Below, piece after piece: positions 1 through 7,685 of a stretch of DNA of 64,000 nt (positions are counted from its first letter, which is position 1; each line of letters begins with the position of its first letter). The notes below the pieces were generated by a model. That model did not search any database and had not been told where the DNA came from. It saw only the letters and a program-made list of their open reading frames with translations. The DNA is from CAVZZG01 sp963779685 (GTDB taxonomy: Bacteria > Actinomycetota > Thermoleophilia > Gaiellales > F1-60-MAGs149): NCBI GenBank assembly GCA_963779685.1, contig CAVZZG010000003.1:496001-560000 (forward strand). The letters run 5' to 3'. The position numbers and the translations under genes were made by a program.

Positions 1-157
1 GGACGCCCGCGGCGGCAGCCGCTGCAGACGGCTCGCCGACGCGGGGTGGTCCACCGGGCTCGGGAGCGAGCGCCGCGGGTGCCGCCGCATCCTCCATCCC
101 GATCCGCGCGGCCACCACGGCGAACGCGAAACGGGGGAGTGCCAGCGCGGCGATCAC
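1..157 (-). CDS. N-terminus of a probable Y-family DNA polymerase (ImuB/DinB-like), runs off the window
   Basis: The frame opens with GTG at 157 and stays open for 52 codons to the window edge. It begins VIAALALPRFAFAVVAARIG, a short hydrophobic strand followed by PRF. This resembles the first strand of ImuB-type Y-family polymerase-like proteins, but too little is present for a firm call. The strongest support is context: a perfect Gram-positive LexA box lies 16 bases upstream, inside the spacer of a plausible promoter, as expected for an SOS-induced mutasome gene. The family assignment is an inference from the N-terminal flavour and the SOS box; another SOS gene is possible. Confidence 0.4.
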   Translation of the reverse strand, partial: MIAALALPRFAFAVVAARIGMEDAAAPAALAPEPGGPPRVGEPSAAAAAAGV

Positions 158-166
158 CCGCCCCAG

Positions 167-193
167 TCTATACGAACATACGTTCGGTGTCAC
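167..193 (-). promoter_or_regulatory. Promoter of the leftward SOS gene
   Basis: On the minus strand GTGACA (193-188) is followed after 15 bases by TATAGA (172-167). The predicted transcript would start about ten bases from the GTG at 157, so the mRNA would be almost leaderless. The spacer is exactly filled by the LexA box, so LexA binding would block polymerase. Confidence 0.45.
173..186. promoter_or_regulatory. LexA (SOS) box
   Basis: CGAACATACGTTCG fits the Gram-positive/actinobacterial LexA consensus CGAAC-RNRY-GTTCG at every fixed position. It lies between the leftward partial gene and the rightward threonine-synthase-like gene, and overlaps the promoter of the former. Confidence 0.75.
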
Positions 194-214
194 GTAAAGG
201 CGCCGGGCCGCGAT

Positions 215-1270
215 GTGACACACTCGCCGCCGATGCCCGATTCCTCGTTCGTCTGCTCGGCGTGCGCCCGGAGGTTGCCGGCCGACCCGGTCCACTGGCG
301 CTGCCCGTGCGGGGGCGTGCTCGATCTGGAGGGGGAGGCCGGCGTCGAGCCGCTCGACCTGGGGCTGGTGACGACGCCGCTGCTGCGCCTCGCGCACCCG
401 TCGCTCGACCTGTTCGTGAAGGTCGAGGGCCAGCTGCCGACCGGCTCGTTCAAGGATCGCGGGAGCGCGACGCTCGTGGCCGTGCTCGCGGCCCACGGCG
501 TCGGCACCGCCGTCGCCGACTCCTCGGGCAATGCCGGCGCCTCGCTGGCCGCGCACTGCGCGGCGGCGGGCATCGGCCTCGACCTCTACGCGCCGGCCAC
601 GGCCTCGCCGGGGAAGCTGGTCCAGGCCCGCGCCCATGGCGCCTACGTGCACCTGATCGAGGGCCCCCGCCAGGCTGCCACCGACGCCGCCCGCAAGGCG
701 GTCGAGGCCGGTGCCGCCTACGCCACCCACGCCTGGAGCCCGTTCTTCCTGGCCGGTACGGCGAGCTTCGGGCGCGAGCTGGAGACCCAGCTCGGGCGCC
801 CGCCCGACGCGCTCGTGATCCCCGTCGGCGCCGGCACGCTCGCGCTGGGCGCGATGGCGGGGTTGCGCGGCCGCAGCCGCCTCTACGGCGTGCAGTCGGC
901 CGCCTGTGCGCCGCTCGCGACCGCGTTCGCCGCCGGCCTGGACGTGCCGGCCGAGATCACGCCGGAGCCATCGCTGGCGGAGGGCGTGCTGGTCGCGAGC
1001 CCGCCCCGTGGCATGCAGGTGCTGCGCGAGGTCAGGGAGAGCGGTGGCGAGATCGTCGCCGTCGCCGACGATGCGCTCGGACCGGCGCTGGCGCGCCTCG
1101 CCCGCGCCGGTGTCCTGCCCGAGCCGACGGCCGCGCTCACGATCGCCGCCACCGACCGCCTGCTGGCCTCCGGAGCCCTGGCTGCCGGCGAGACCGTGGT
1201 CTGCGCGCTCACCGGGCACGGTCTCAAGGCGCCGGCCGCCGTTGCCCGGGCACTCGGCCTCAACGGCTGA
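215..1270 (+). CDS. Threonine synthase-like PLP-dependent enzyme
   Basis: A fold-type II PLP enzyme of the threonine synthase/dehydratase group, expected to be cytosolic. From the GTG start, C14/C17 and C30/C32 form a zinc-ribbon-like N-terminus typical of many threonine synthases. The PLP lysine is K80 in TGSFKDRGS, followed by SSGNAG and a glycine-rich phosphate-binding loop (PVGAGTLALG). At 351 residues it is short but in range for the compact type of threonine synthase. An ATG at 233 is an equally good start. The nearest homologue by eye is threonine synthase acting on O-phosphohomoserine, but no other threonine genes are nearby, so the substrate is inferred. It diverges from the SOS gene. 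Confidence 0.75.
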   Translation: MTHSPPMPDSSFVCSACARRLPADPVHWRCPCGGVLDLEGEAGVEPLDLGLVTTPLLRLAHPSLDLFVKVEGQLPTGSFKDRGSATLVAVLAAHGVGTAVADSSGNAGASLAAHCAAAGIGLDLYAPATASPGKLVQARAHGAYVHLIEGPRQAATDAARKAVEAGAAYATHAWSPFFLAGTASFGRELETQLGRPPDALVIPVGAGTLALGAMAGLRGRSRLYGVQSAACAPLATAFAAGLDVPAEITPEPSLAEGVLVASPPRGMQVLREVRESGGEIVAVADDALGPALARLARAGVLPEPTAALTIAATDRLLASGALAAGETVVCALTGHGLKAPAAVARALGLNG

Positions 1271-1306
1271 CTCAGGTGCAGCGCGCGTCCGGCCGATATC
1301 CGAGAC

Positions 1307-3079
1307 GTGATCGATCGCACGACGCCCGCGATCCTGGCCGCGGCCGTGCTGCTGACCGGCGCTGGTGCGGTGGCCGTGACGCGGCTGCCCGGGCACGGCA
1401 TGCGGGCCGTGCCGGCGGCCCGGCCGCCGGCCACGCTGGCCCTGCCGTACGGGCCCGCCGACAGGTTGGCCGAGCCGGTGGCGGCGCCGGCCGCGATGCT
1501 GCGCGCGGGCGATGGCGGTGCCGCGATCTACGCCGCCGGTGCGGAATCGACCGATGATGCCGCGCGGCTCCTGACGAGCGCCGGCGTCCCGGCCCTCGTC
1601 GCCGCATCTCCCGCCGACGCCCTGACCCATCCGGTCGTGGTCTGGGTCGGTGAGCTGCCGCCCGCAGACGTGGCGCGGGTGACCGCGTACGTGAACCACG
1701 GCGGCATCCTCGTCGTGTTCGGGGCATCGGCCGCCGCCGAGCAACTGGCAGCGGCGACCGGCCGGCGCTCGGCCACGCGTTCCACGGTGCAGGTGCTGCC
1801 CGGCGGGGGCGTCAGCGCCGCCCAATTGCACCTCGCACCCTTCCCCGGCACCGGCTGGCAGCGCGCGGGCGGTGTGCTGGCGCGCTACGACGACGGCAGC
1901 GCAGCCTGGGTCCTGCGTCGCACGGGCCTCGGCGCGGTTGCGCTCGCAGGCGTGCCGCTCAGCGCCCTGGTGGCAGCCACGCCGGCCGCTGGAGACCCCG
2001 GCGCGCGCGATGTCGCGGCGTCGGTGACCCGGGCCCTCTACCAGCTCTCACCGCTCGGCATCACGCTCGGATCGGCGCCGGCCGGCGACGCGCAGGCGCT
2101 GGTCCTGACCCACGACCTCGACTCGCCACCGGCGTACTCGGAGGCGGCCGGCATGGCGCAGATCGAGGCGGATCGCGGGGTCACGAGCACCTTCTTCGCC
2201 GTCACGCGCACCGCGGCCTCCGGCGCCGACCCGCTGCTGACGCCTGCGGCGGCAGGAGTGCTTCGCGACCTGGCGCAGCGTGGCTTCGACATCGGGGCCG
2301 GCGGCGTGGTTCCCGACCGGTTCGGGTCGCTCGCCGCGGGCACCGGGAGCGAGTCCTACCCCGGGTACGCCCCGGCGGCGGGCGCCGGTGGTGCCACGCG
2401 ATCCGGCGAGGTCCGGGTCTCGGCCCACGTCGTCGGCGCGGTCACGGGCACTCCCCCGACGGCCTTCCGGCCTCCGGCCCTGCTCGATGGCGGGGCGGCC
2501 ACCGGTCTCGATGCGACGCTGGCCGGTGCCGGGCTCGGCGCCGAAGCCGCCGTGGCCGCGTCTGCATCCGGCGGAAGCCTGCCGTTCCGCGCTGCGTTGA
2601 CGACCGGCGAGGAGTACGCCGTCCTGCGCCTGCCGGTCGCCTTCGACGACCGCGCAGGCCCTCGCGTCGACACCCGCAACGACGAGCTGACGGCAGTGCT
2701 CGCCCATGCGGCTGCCACCGGCGCCCCCGCCGTGGTGCGGATCTCGCCGTCGGCCGGCTCCGCCGCGACCTTCGCCGAGCAGCGCCTGCTGGCCGAGCTC
2801 CCGGCCGCCACCTGGGTCGGCTCGGCCCGCGACTACGCGTCGTTCTGGTCGGCGCGGTACGCCCTGACGCTCGGCGTGGCGGCGGCGGGCGACGCCCTGC
2901 TCGTCCGCCTGTCGTCGCCCGGCCACACGCCCGGCCAGACCCTGGTCACGCCGTTTCCGGTTGCATCGGCGACCTTGCGGGCGTCCGGCGAGCGGCTCGC
3001 CGTGTCGGCCGACAGGCGGCACGTGGCGGTGCCGCCGTTCACGGGCGCCGCCGAGATCGAGCTGGCAGCGGCGGCCTGA
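1307..3079 (+). CDS. Secreted or membrane-anchored polysaccharide deacetylase-like protein
   Basis: Starts at GTG 1307, 36 bases after the preceding stop. The N-terminus (AILAAAVLLTGAGAVAVTRL) is a signal peptide or membrane anchor, so the protein is probably outside the cell. A middle part contains VLTHDLDSPP and later ADRGVTSTFFAV and GFDIGAGG, the pattern of NodB-type polysaccharide deacetylases in which a TxDxD-like strand carries the metal aspartates. The first 200 residues (VVVWVGELPPADVARVTAYVNHGG) look like a glutamine-amidotransferase-like fold often paired with such domains. The usual H-x3-H metal motif is not obvious, so activity is uncertain. No partner gene indicates a substrate. 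Confidence 0.55.
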   Translation: MIDRTTPAILAAAVLLTGAGAVAVTRLPGHGMRAVPAARPPATLALPYGPADRLAEPVAAPAAMLRAGDGGAAIYAAGAESTDDAARLLTSAGVPALVAASPADALTHPVVVWVGELPPADVARVTAYVNHGGILVVFGASAAAEQLAAATGRRSATRSTVQVLPGGGVSAAQLHLAPFPGTGWQRAGGVLARYDDGSAAWVLRRTGLGAVALAGVPLSALVAATPAAGDPGARDVAASVTRALYQLSPLGITLGSAPAGDAQALVLTHDLDSPPAYSEAAGMAQIEADRGVTSTFFAVTRTAASGADPLLTPAAAGVLRDLAQRGFDIGAGGVVPDRFGSLAAGTGSESYPGYAPAAGAGGATRSGEVRVSAHVVGAVTGTPPTAFRPPALLDGGAATGLDATLAGAGLGAEAAVAASASGGSLPFRAALTTGEEYAVLRLPVAFDDRAGPRVDTRNDELTAVLAHAAATGAPAVVRISPSAGSAATFAEQRLLAELPAATWVGSARDYASFWSARYALTLGVAAAGDALLVRLSSPGHTPGQTLVTPFPVASATLRASGERLAVSADRRHVAVPPFTGAAEIELAAAA

Positions 3080-3094
3080 CCTGACGAGTCCGGG

Positions 3095-4270
3095 TCAGCC
3101 CCAGCCGTTGTCGACGAGCCGCGAGGCGCCCTGACCGATGTCGGCCGCAATCGCCGAGAAGATGCCGTCCAGCGTGCCGGTGTCCGGCTTCACGTAGTAG
3201 TCCGACGGCGTCGACGCGATCGCGGCCAGCGCCTGGTCGGGCGTGATCGCCGGCGTCTCGAGCGCGCCGGCGTCCGACCTGCACTGGTCGCCGCCGATGG
3301 CGTAGCCGATGGTGTAGATCCGCGTCCCCGCCGCCTTGGCCGCGGCGGCCGAGGTGACGCCGGAGCCGCAGGGCTCGGTGTTGTACGGCGAGGTGGCCGG
3401 GTAGAAGCCCGGCCCGGTGTTGGCAGCGCCGTCGGTGAGGAACACGATGACGTGCAGCGCGTCCGGCCGGCCGTTCGTCGCCAGCTCCGCCTGGGCGGCC
3501 TCGATCGCGAGCGCGTAGCTCGTGCTCTGGCCGGCCTTGATGCAGTTGACGGTGGAGACGAGGTTCGAGGTCGGGTCGACGACCCCGTTGACCTTGTAGT
3601 CGTGGGAGAGCGGCACGACCACGTAGGTCGACGTGGTCTTGTCGTACGCGGTGGCGGTCGGTGCCGAGCAGCGGGTCGCGACGCTGTCGGCCGGCGCCAT
3701 CACGGCCAGGCCGATGTTGACGGTGCCGGGGTCGAAGAAGCCGATCAGGGTGTTGATCCCGGCCTTGGCGTTCGTGATCTTGTTCGGCGTGCCGCCCTGC
3801 AGCATGGAGCCGGTGCGGTCGAGGATGATCATGATGTCGAGCGGCTTGCCGCCACATGGCTGGCAGGCGGTGGCCTTGGCCCCCACCGTCCAGGAGTCGA
3901 TGCCGAGCACGCGGGCGAAGAAGGTGTCCGCCCTGGCCGTTGCCGTCACCACGATGGCGTTCGAGGGGCTGCAGCCGGGGGCCGTGGTCACGCACTTCGT
4001 GACCACGGTGTCGGCGATCGCGCTGACGCCGTGCACCGGATTGCGCCCGAAGTAGTCCTGGGCGGTGGCCATGGCCGCGTTCGGGTCGGGGAGGTTCTGC
4101 GCGCCGGCGAGCGCGGCGGCGTCGACCGTGGCCTGCAACTGACGGCGGGCGTACCAGCCCATCCCGACGTCGACGACGAGTGCGGCCATCCCGATCAGCA
4201 CCACCATCGAGAGGACCAGCAGGATCAGGACCTGGCCTTGCTCACCCTTTGCATGCTGCTTCCTGGTCAC
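3095..4270 (-). CDS. TadG-like pilus/vWA protein, paralogue 1
   Basis: An envelope protein with an N-terminal Tad-type hydrophobic segment (GQVLILLVLSMVVLIGMAALVVDVG) followed by YARRQLQATVDAAALAGAQ, the signature of TadE/TadG pilus-assembly proteins. A von Willebrand A domain follows. Its MIDAS is DRTGS, a D-x-T-x-S variant, and a second VWA motif is VIVFLTDGAAN. The start is taken at GTG 4270 because longer in-frame extensions have no pilin-like character. The C-terminus ends GASRLVDNGWG, shared with both neighbouring paralogues. No TadA/B/C, prepilin peptidase or pilin genes are present, so its role in assembly or adhesion is inferred from the family. Confidence 0.8.
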   Translation of the reverse strand: MTRKQHAKGEQGQVLILLVLSMVVLIGMAALVVDVGMGWYARRQLQATVDAAALAGAQNLPDPNAAMATAQDYFGRNPVHGVSAIADTVVTKCVTTAPGCSPSNAIVVTATARADTFFARVLGIDSWTVGAKATACQPCGGKPLDIMIILDRTGSMLQGGTPNKITNAKAGINTLIGFFDPGTVNIGLAVMAPADSVATRCSAPTATAYDKTTSTYVVVPLSHDYKVNGVVDPTSNLVSTVNCIKAGQSTSYALAIEAAQAELATNGRPDALHVIVFLTDGAANTGPGFYPATSPYNTEPCGSGVTSAAAAKAAGTRIYTIGYAIGGDQCRSDAGALETPAITPDQALAAIASTPSDYYVKPDTGTLDGIFSAIAADIGQGASRLVDNGWG

Positions 4271-4307
4271 GAGGCCAGGATGCGCCAGGGCGGCGGCCCC
4301 ACGAATC

Positions 4308-4322
4308 ACCCCTCCTAGGGGT
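4308..4322. promoter_or_regulatory. Inverted repeat upstream of TadG paralogue 1
   Basis: ACCCCTCCTAGGGGT is a perfect 6-bp inverted repeat with a 3-bp spacer, 38 bases upstream of the start of paralogue 1. A nearly identical palindrome lies upstream of paralogue 3 and a degenerate one upstream of paralogue 2, suggesting a common operator. Confidence 0.45.
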
Positions 4323-4431
4323 CTTGGCCGCGGACTTCCGGCCGAACGGAGCCCTGCTTGCCCCGCTGCGGCTCGTGGCATCGAGCTCGAGACGAGCGCT
4401 CCAAGGCTGAGCGGTCGTGACGTCGCACAGG

Positions 4432-4976
4432 CTACGAGAAGGTGAGTTGCTCCGTGTGGTGGTGTGAGGGTGACGGCGTACTCCCAGATGTCCGCGGCGT
4501 GCCTGGCGCCGTGACCTCATAGACCACGCGCGCTCCGAACGCCGCTGCCGGCAGCATTGTGTCAACGACGTCGAACTCCATCACGAGGAGAACGCTGCGA
4601 CTGGCCGGCGGAACCGCCGGTACGACGAGGGAGTCCATGCTCTTGAACGCTCCATACGGGTCGAGAGCGAGATCGGTGGTGAAGAACACCCTCCGAGCAG
4701 GATATTGGCAGCGCGCAGCGGTGCCGCACTCACGATGCGCGAGACCTCGCCAGGCCCGATTTCGCTGATCGGGAGTAGATAGGTGCGCGCCACTTCGAGA
4801 TGCGACCCGAAGCACGTGAAGTTCGCTCGCGGTTGGGCGAAGACCGGGACGCCACCTGTTGCTCGCCCTCCCGACTGGCCGGCGCAGCCTGCAACTGCGG
4901 TCGCCGAGGCGCAGACGACCGCTGCGACCCAGAGCCCGGGCGCATACCGCAGCGCGATACGACCGAAAAGCGTCAG
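4432..4976 (-). pseudogene. Broken lipoprotein gene
   Basis: Reading from about 4976, the minus strand encodes a hydrophobic signal ending in a lipobox (ATAVAGCAGQSGG), then a passage with EVARTYLLPISEIGPGEVSR. Near 4695 the frame must change to continue as VFFTTDLALDPYGAFKSMDSL and so on to a stop at 4432. Adding one G to the GGAGGG run in this region joins both halves into about 180 residues. No ATG, GTG or TTG start lies between the signal sequence and the preceding in-frame stop; only a CTG is available. Base composition is visibly lower in GC than the flanking TadG genes. It is either a decayed, possibly acquired gene or one hit by a sequence error. Function unknown. Confidence 0.5.
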
Positions 4977-5071
4977 CGGACTCGTCTGGCCTCCAGCGGT
5001 GGCGAGCTTGAGATCTTACGCCAAAGGCTTCCAGGATGTCCGTCTGCGTCGAGGTGGCTGTACTAGAGGAG

Positions 5072-6274
5072 TCAGCCCCAGCCGTTGTCGACCAGCCGGG
5101 AGGCGCCCTGGTTGATGTCGACGGCGACCTGGTTGAAGATCGTGTTCAGCTGGCCGGTGTCCGGCTTGACGTAGTAGTAGGCCGGGCTCGAGGCGATCGC
5201 GGCGAGCGCCGCGTCCGGCGTGATGGCCGGCACTTCGGCGCCGTTCGCCCGGTCCTTCTGGCACTGGTCGTTGCCGATCGCGTAGCCGATCGTGTAGATC
5301 CACGTGCCCTTGCCCTTGATGACGGACGCCGAGTTGACGCCCTGCTGGCACGGCTGCGTGCGGTAGGGCGAGTTGGCGGCATACGTGTGCGGGCCCAGGT
5401 TCGCGGCGCCGTCGGTGAGGAACACGATCACGTCCTGGACGTCGGGCCGCCCGTGGAGGTCGAGCTCCGCCTGGGCCGCCTCGAGCGCATCGGCGTAGGC
5501 GGTCGAACCGCCGGGCTGCTGGCAGTTGATCGTCGTGATCAGGTTCGAGTTGTTGTTCAGCGATCCGCCGGTCTTGAAGTCCGTCGAGAGCGGTACGACC
5601 ACGTATGCCGGGTTGGCGAGGTCGTAGTTGTTGGTCGAGCCGGACTGGCACTTGTTGGCGACCGTGGTGGAGGGTGGCGTGACCGCGAGCCCGACCCGGT
5701 CGGTGCCGCCGTCCAGGAACCCGAGCAGCGTCAGGATGCCGCTCTTGGCGTTGGTGATCTTGTCCGGGTTGCCGCCCTGACTCATCGACTGGGTGCGGTC
5801 GAGCAGGATCATGACGTCGAGCGGGCGGCCGTTGCACGGCTGGCAGGCAGTGGCCTTGGCCGACACGTGCCACGAGTTGATGCCGAACAGTCTCGCGAAC
5901 ACCGTGTCGACCTGCGCGCGGGCGGTGATGACGATGGCGTTGGCCGGGTTGCACCCCGGGGCCGTGGCCAGGCACTTCGAGGTCACGCTCTCGCTGATGC
6001 CCGACACACCGCGGATCGGGTTGCGCTTGAAGTAGTCGAGTGCGCGGTCGGTCGCCGTCGCGGTGGCCGGCAGGTCCTGAGCGGATGCCAGGGCTGCCGC
6101 GTCGACGCTGGCCTGGAGCTGGCGGCTGGCGTACCACGCCCGGCCGACGTCGACCACGAGCGACGTGATGCCGAGGAGGACGACGATCCCGAGCACGAGT
6201 AGCACGATCACCTGTCCGCGAGCTTCAGCGGTGGCGATCCTGCTACGGGAGGCAGCCGTAGCGGAAGGAACCAT
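5072..6274 (-). CDS. TadG-like pilus/vWA protein, paralogue 2
   Basis: About 400 residues from ATG 6274. It has the same architecture as its neighbours: a short basic N-terminus, a membrane segment (GQVIVLLVLGIVVLLGITSLVVDVG), a YASRQLQASVDAAALASAQ motif, then a VWA domain with MIDAS DRTQS in place of DRTGS. The DVIVFLTDGAAN strand and the terminal GASRLVDNGWG are conserved. It is closest to paralogue 3, with which it shares long identical runs such as GLAVTPPST and TIGYAIGND. Predicted to sit outside the membrane, anchored at its N-terminus. It lies 71 bases downstream of paralogue 3 and could be cotranscribed, although it has its own inverted repeat upstream. Confidence 0.8.
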   Translation of the reverse strand: MVPSATAASRSRIATAEARGQVIVLLVLGIVVLLGITSLVVDVGRAWYASRQLQASVDAAALASAQDLPATATATDRALDYFKRNPIRGVSGISESVTSKCLATAPGCNPANAIVITARAQVDTVFARLFGINSWHVSAKATACQPCNGRPLDVMILLDRTQSMSQGGNPDKITNAKSGILTLLGFLDGGTDRVGLAVTPPSTTVANKCQSGSTNNYDLANPAYVVVPLSTDFKTGGSLNNNSNLITTINCQQPGGSTAYADALEAAQAELDLHGRPDVQDVIVFLTDGAANLGPHTYAANSPYRTQPCQQGVNSASVIKGKGTWIYTIGYAIGNDQCQKDRANGAEVPAITPDAALAAIASSPAYYYVKPDTGQLNTIFNQVAVDINQGASRLVDNGWG

Positions 6275-6310
6275 CGACGCAGTGTGGTCGCCCCGCCGGC
6301 GGATTTCGTC

Positions 6311-6325
6311 ACCCGTCGGCGGGAT
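6311..6325. promoter_or_regulatory. Degenerate inverted repeat upstream of TadG paralogue 2
   Basis: ACCCGTCGGCGGGAT lies 36 bases upstream of the start and aligns with the palindromes before paralogues 1 and 3, including the flanking TTTCGTCACCC. Its symmetry is imperfect (CCCG/CGGG arms only). Confidence 0.3.
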
Positions 6326-6345
6326 TTCGCGCGAATTCAGCAGGA

Positions 6346-7542
6346 TCAACCCCACCCGTTGTCGACGAGCCGCGAGGCTCCCTGGTTCATGTCCACGGCG
6401 ACCTGGTTGAAGATCGTGTTCAGCTGGCCGGTGTCGGGTTTGACGTAGTAGTTCGAGGGGCTGGACGCGATCGCAGCCAGTGCCTGGTCCGGTGTAATGG
6501 CGGGCGACTCCGGACCGTTCTGGCGATCCTTCTGGCACTCGTCGTTGCCGATCGCGTAGCCGATCGTGTAGATCCACGTGCCCTTCGCCTTGATGACGGA
6601 TGCCGAGTTGACGCCCTGCTGACATGGCTGCGTGCGGTAGGGCGAGCCGGCGGCGTAGAAGTGCGGACCCGTGTTGGCGGCGCCGTCGGTGAGGAACACG
6701 ATCACGTCCTGGACGTCGGGGCGCCCGTGCGCGTCCAGCTCTGCCTGCGCAGCCTCGAGGGCGTCGGCGTAGGCCGTGGTGCCGCTGGCCTGGACGCAGT
6801 TCAGCGTCGAGACGAGGTTCGAGCTGGCGTTGAGGTTGCCGTTGACCTTGAAGTCGGTCGACAGCGGCACCACCGTGTAGACCGACGATTGCGAGTCGTA
6901 GACGGACGATGGCGGCGTGCTGCATCGCGACGCGATATTGGTCGACGGCGGTGTCACGGCCAGGCCGACCCGGTCGGTGCCGCCGTCGAGGAAACCGAGC
7001 AGCGTCGAGATGCCCGTCTTGGCGTTGGCCAGCTTGTTCGGCGATCCACCCTGGGACATCGAGCCCGTGCGGTCGAGGACGACCATCACGTCCAGTGGCC
7101 GGCCGCTGCAGGGCTGACAGGCGGTGGCCTTGGCCGATACCTGCCAGCTACCGACGCCGAAGAGGCGGGCGAAGTAGGTGTTGACGGTCACCCTGGCAGA
7201 GATCTGGATCGCGTTGGCGGGGTTGCAGCCCGGCGCGGTGGCGAGGCACTTGGCGACGACCGTCTGGTCCATCGCAGCCACCCCGCGCACCGGGTTTCGC
7301 CGGAGGTAGTCGAGGGCACGGTCGCCGGCGCTGTTCGACGGCAGATCCTGGGCAGCCGCCAGGGCCGCCGCGTCGACCGACGCCTGCAGCTGCCGGCGGG
7401 CGTACCACGCCATCCCGACGTCCACCACCAGCGCCGTCATGCCGATCAAGACGAACATCGACAGCACCAGCAGGACGAGTACCTGTCCCCGTTGCTCGCC
7501 GACCGTTCGACCGGCCCGGCGACGGGCTTGTTGCTCCCCCAT
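6346..7542 (-). CDS. TadG-like pilus/vWA protein, paralogue 3
   Basis: A 398-residue protein from ATG 7542. Residues 20-42 form the TadE/G-type membrane segment, followed by YARRQLQASVDAAALAAAQ. The VWA domain begins near residue 148 with MIDAS residues D157, T159 and S161 (DRTGS), and includes DVIVFLTDGAANTG. Six or more cysteines in the extracytoplasmic part (CLATAPGC, ACQPC, QPCQQG) suggest disulfides outside the cell. The C-terminus is GASRLVDNGWG. It is the first gene of the minus-strand trio and diverges from the giant coiled-coil gene; the shared 143-base region holds the conserved palindrome. Pilus or adhesin function is known for the family and inferred here. Confidence 0.8.
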   Translation of the reverse strand: MGEQQARRRAGRTVGEQRGQVLVLLVLSMFVLIGMTALVVDVGMAWYARRQLQASVDAAALAAAQDLPSNSAGDRALDYLRRNPVRGVAAMDQTVVAKCLATAPGCNPANAIQISARVTVNTYFARLFGVGSWQVSAKATACQPCSGRPLDVMVVLDRTGSMSQGGSPNKLANAKTGISTLLGFLDGGTDRVGLAVTPPSTNIASRCSTPPSSVYDSQSSVYTVVPLSTDFKVNGNLNASSNLVSTLNCVQASGTTAYADALEAAQAELDAHGRPDVQDVIVFLTDGAANTGPHFYAAGSPYRTQPCQQGVNSASVIKAKGTWIYTIGYAIGNDECQKDRQNGPESPAITPDQALAAIASSPSNYYVKPDTGQLNTIFNQVAVDMNQGASRLVDNGWG

Positions 7543-7594
7543 GAAGCTCCCCCCTGACCAACGAAGGATTGCGCCCTGATCGCCATTTCACGTC

Positions 7595-7609
7595 ACCCCT
7601 CGGAGGGGT
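7595..7609. promoter_or_regulatory. Inverted repeat upstream of TadG paralogue 3
   Basis: ACCCCTCGGAGGGGT, perfect 6-bp arms with a 3-bp spacer, 53 bases upstream of paralogue 3 and within the divergent region shared with the coiled-coil gene. It matches the palindrome before paralogue 1 at all arm positions. Confidence 0.45.
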
Positions 7610-7685
7610 TTTCGGCAGGTCGCCGGACACCGGTGCCAGGTAGCGGTCAACTCGGGCCGTTTCGGCGCCGATGTGTGTGAGGACT

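Noticed and set aside
46..1557. Long plus-strand ORF of 503 codons over the threonine-synthase-like gene
   Set aside because: Shadow frame: Arg/Pro/Ala-rich, low complexity, covers a better-supported gene with PLP motifs.
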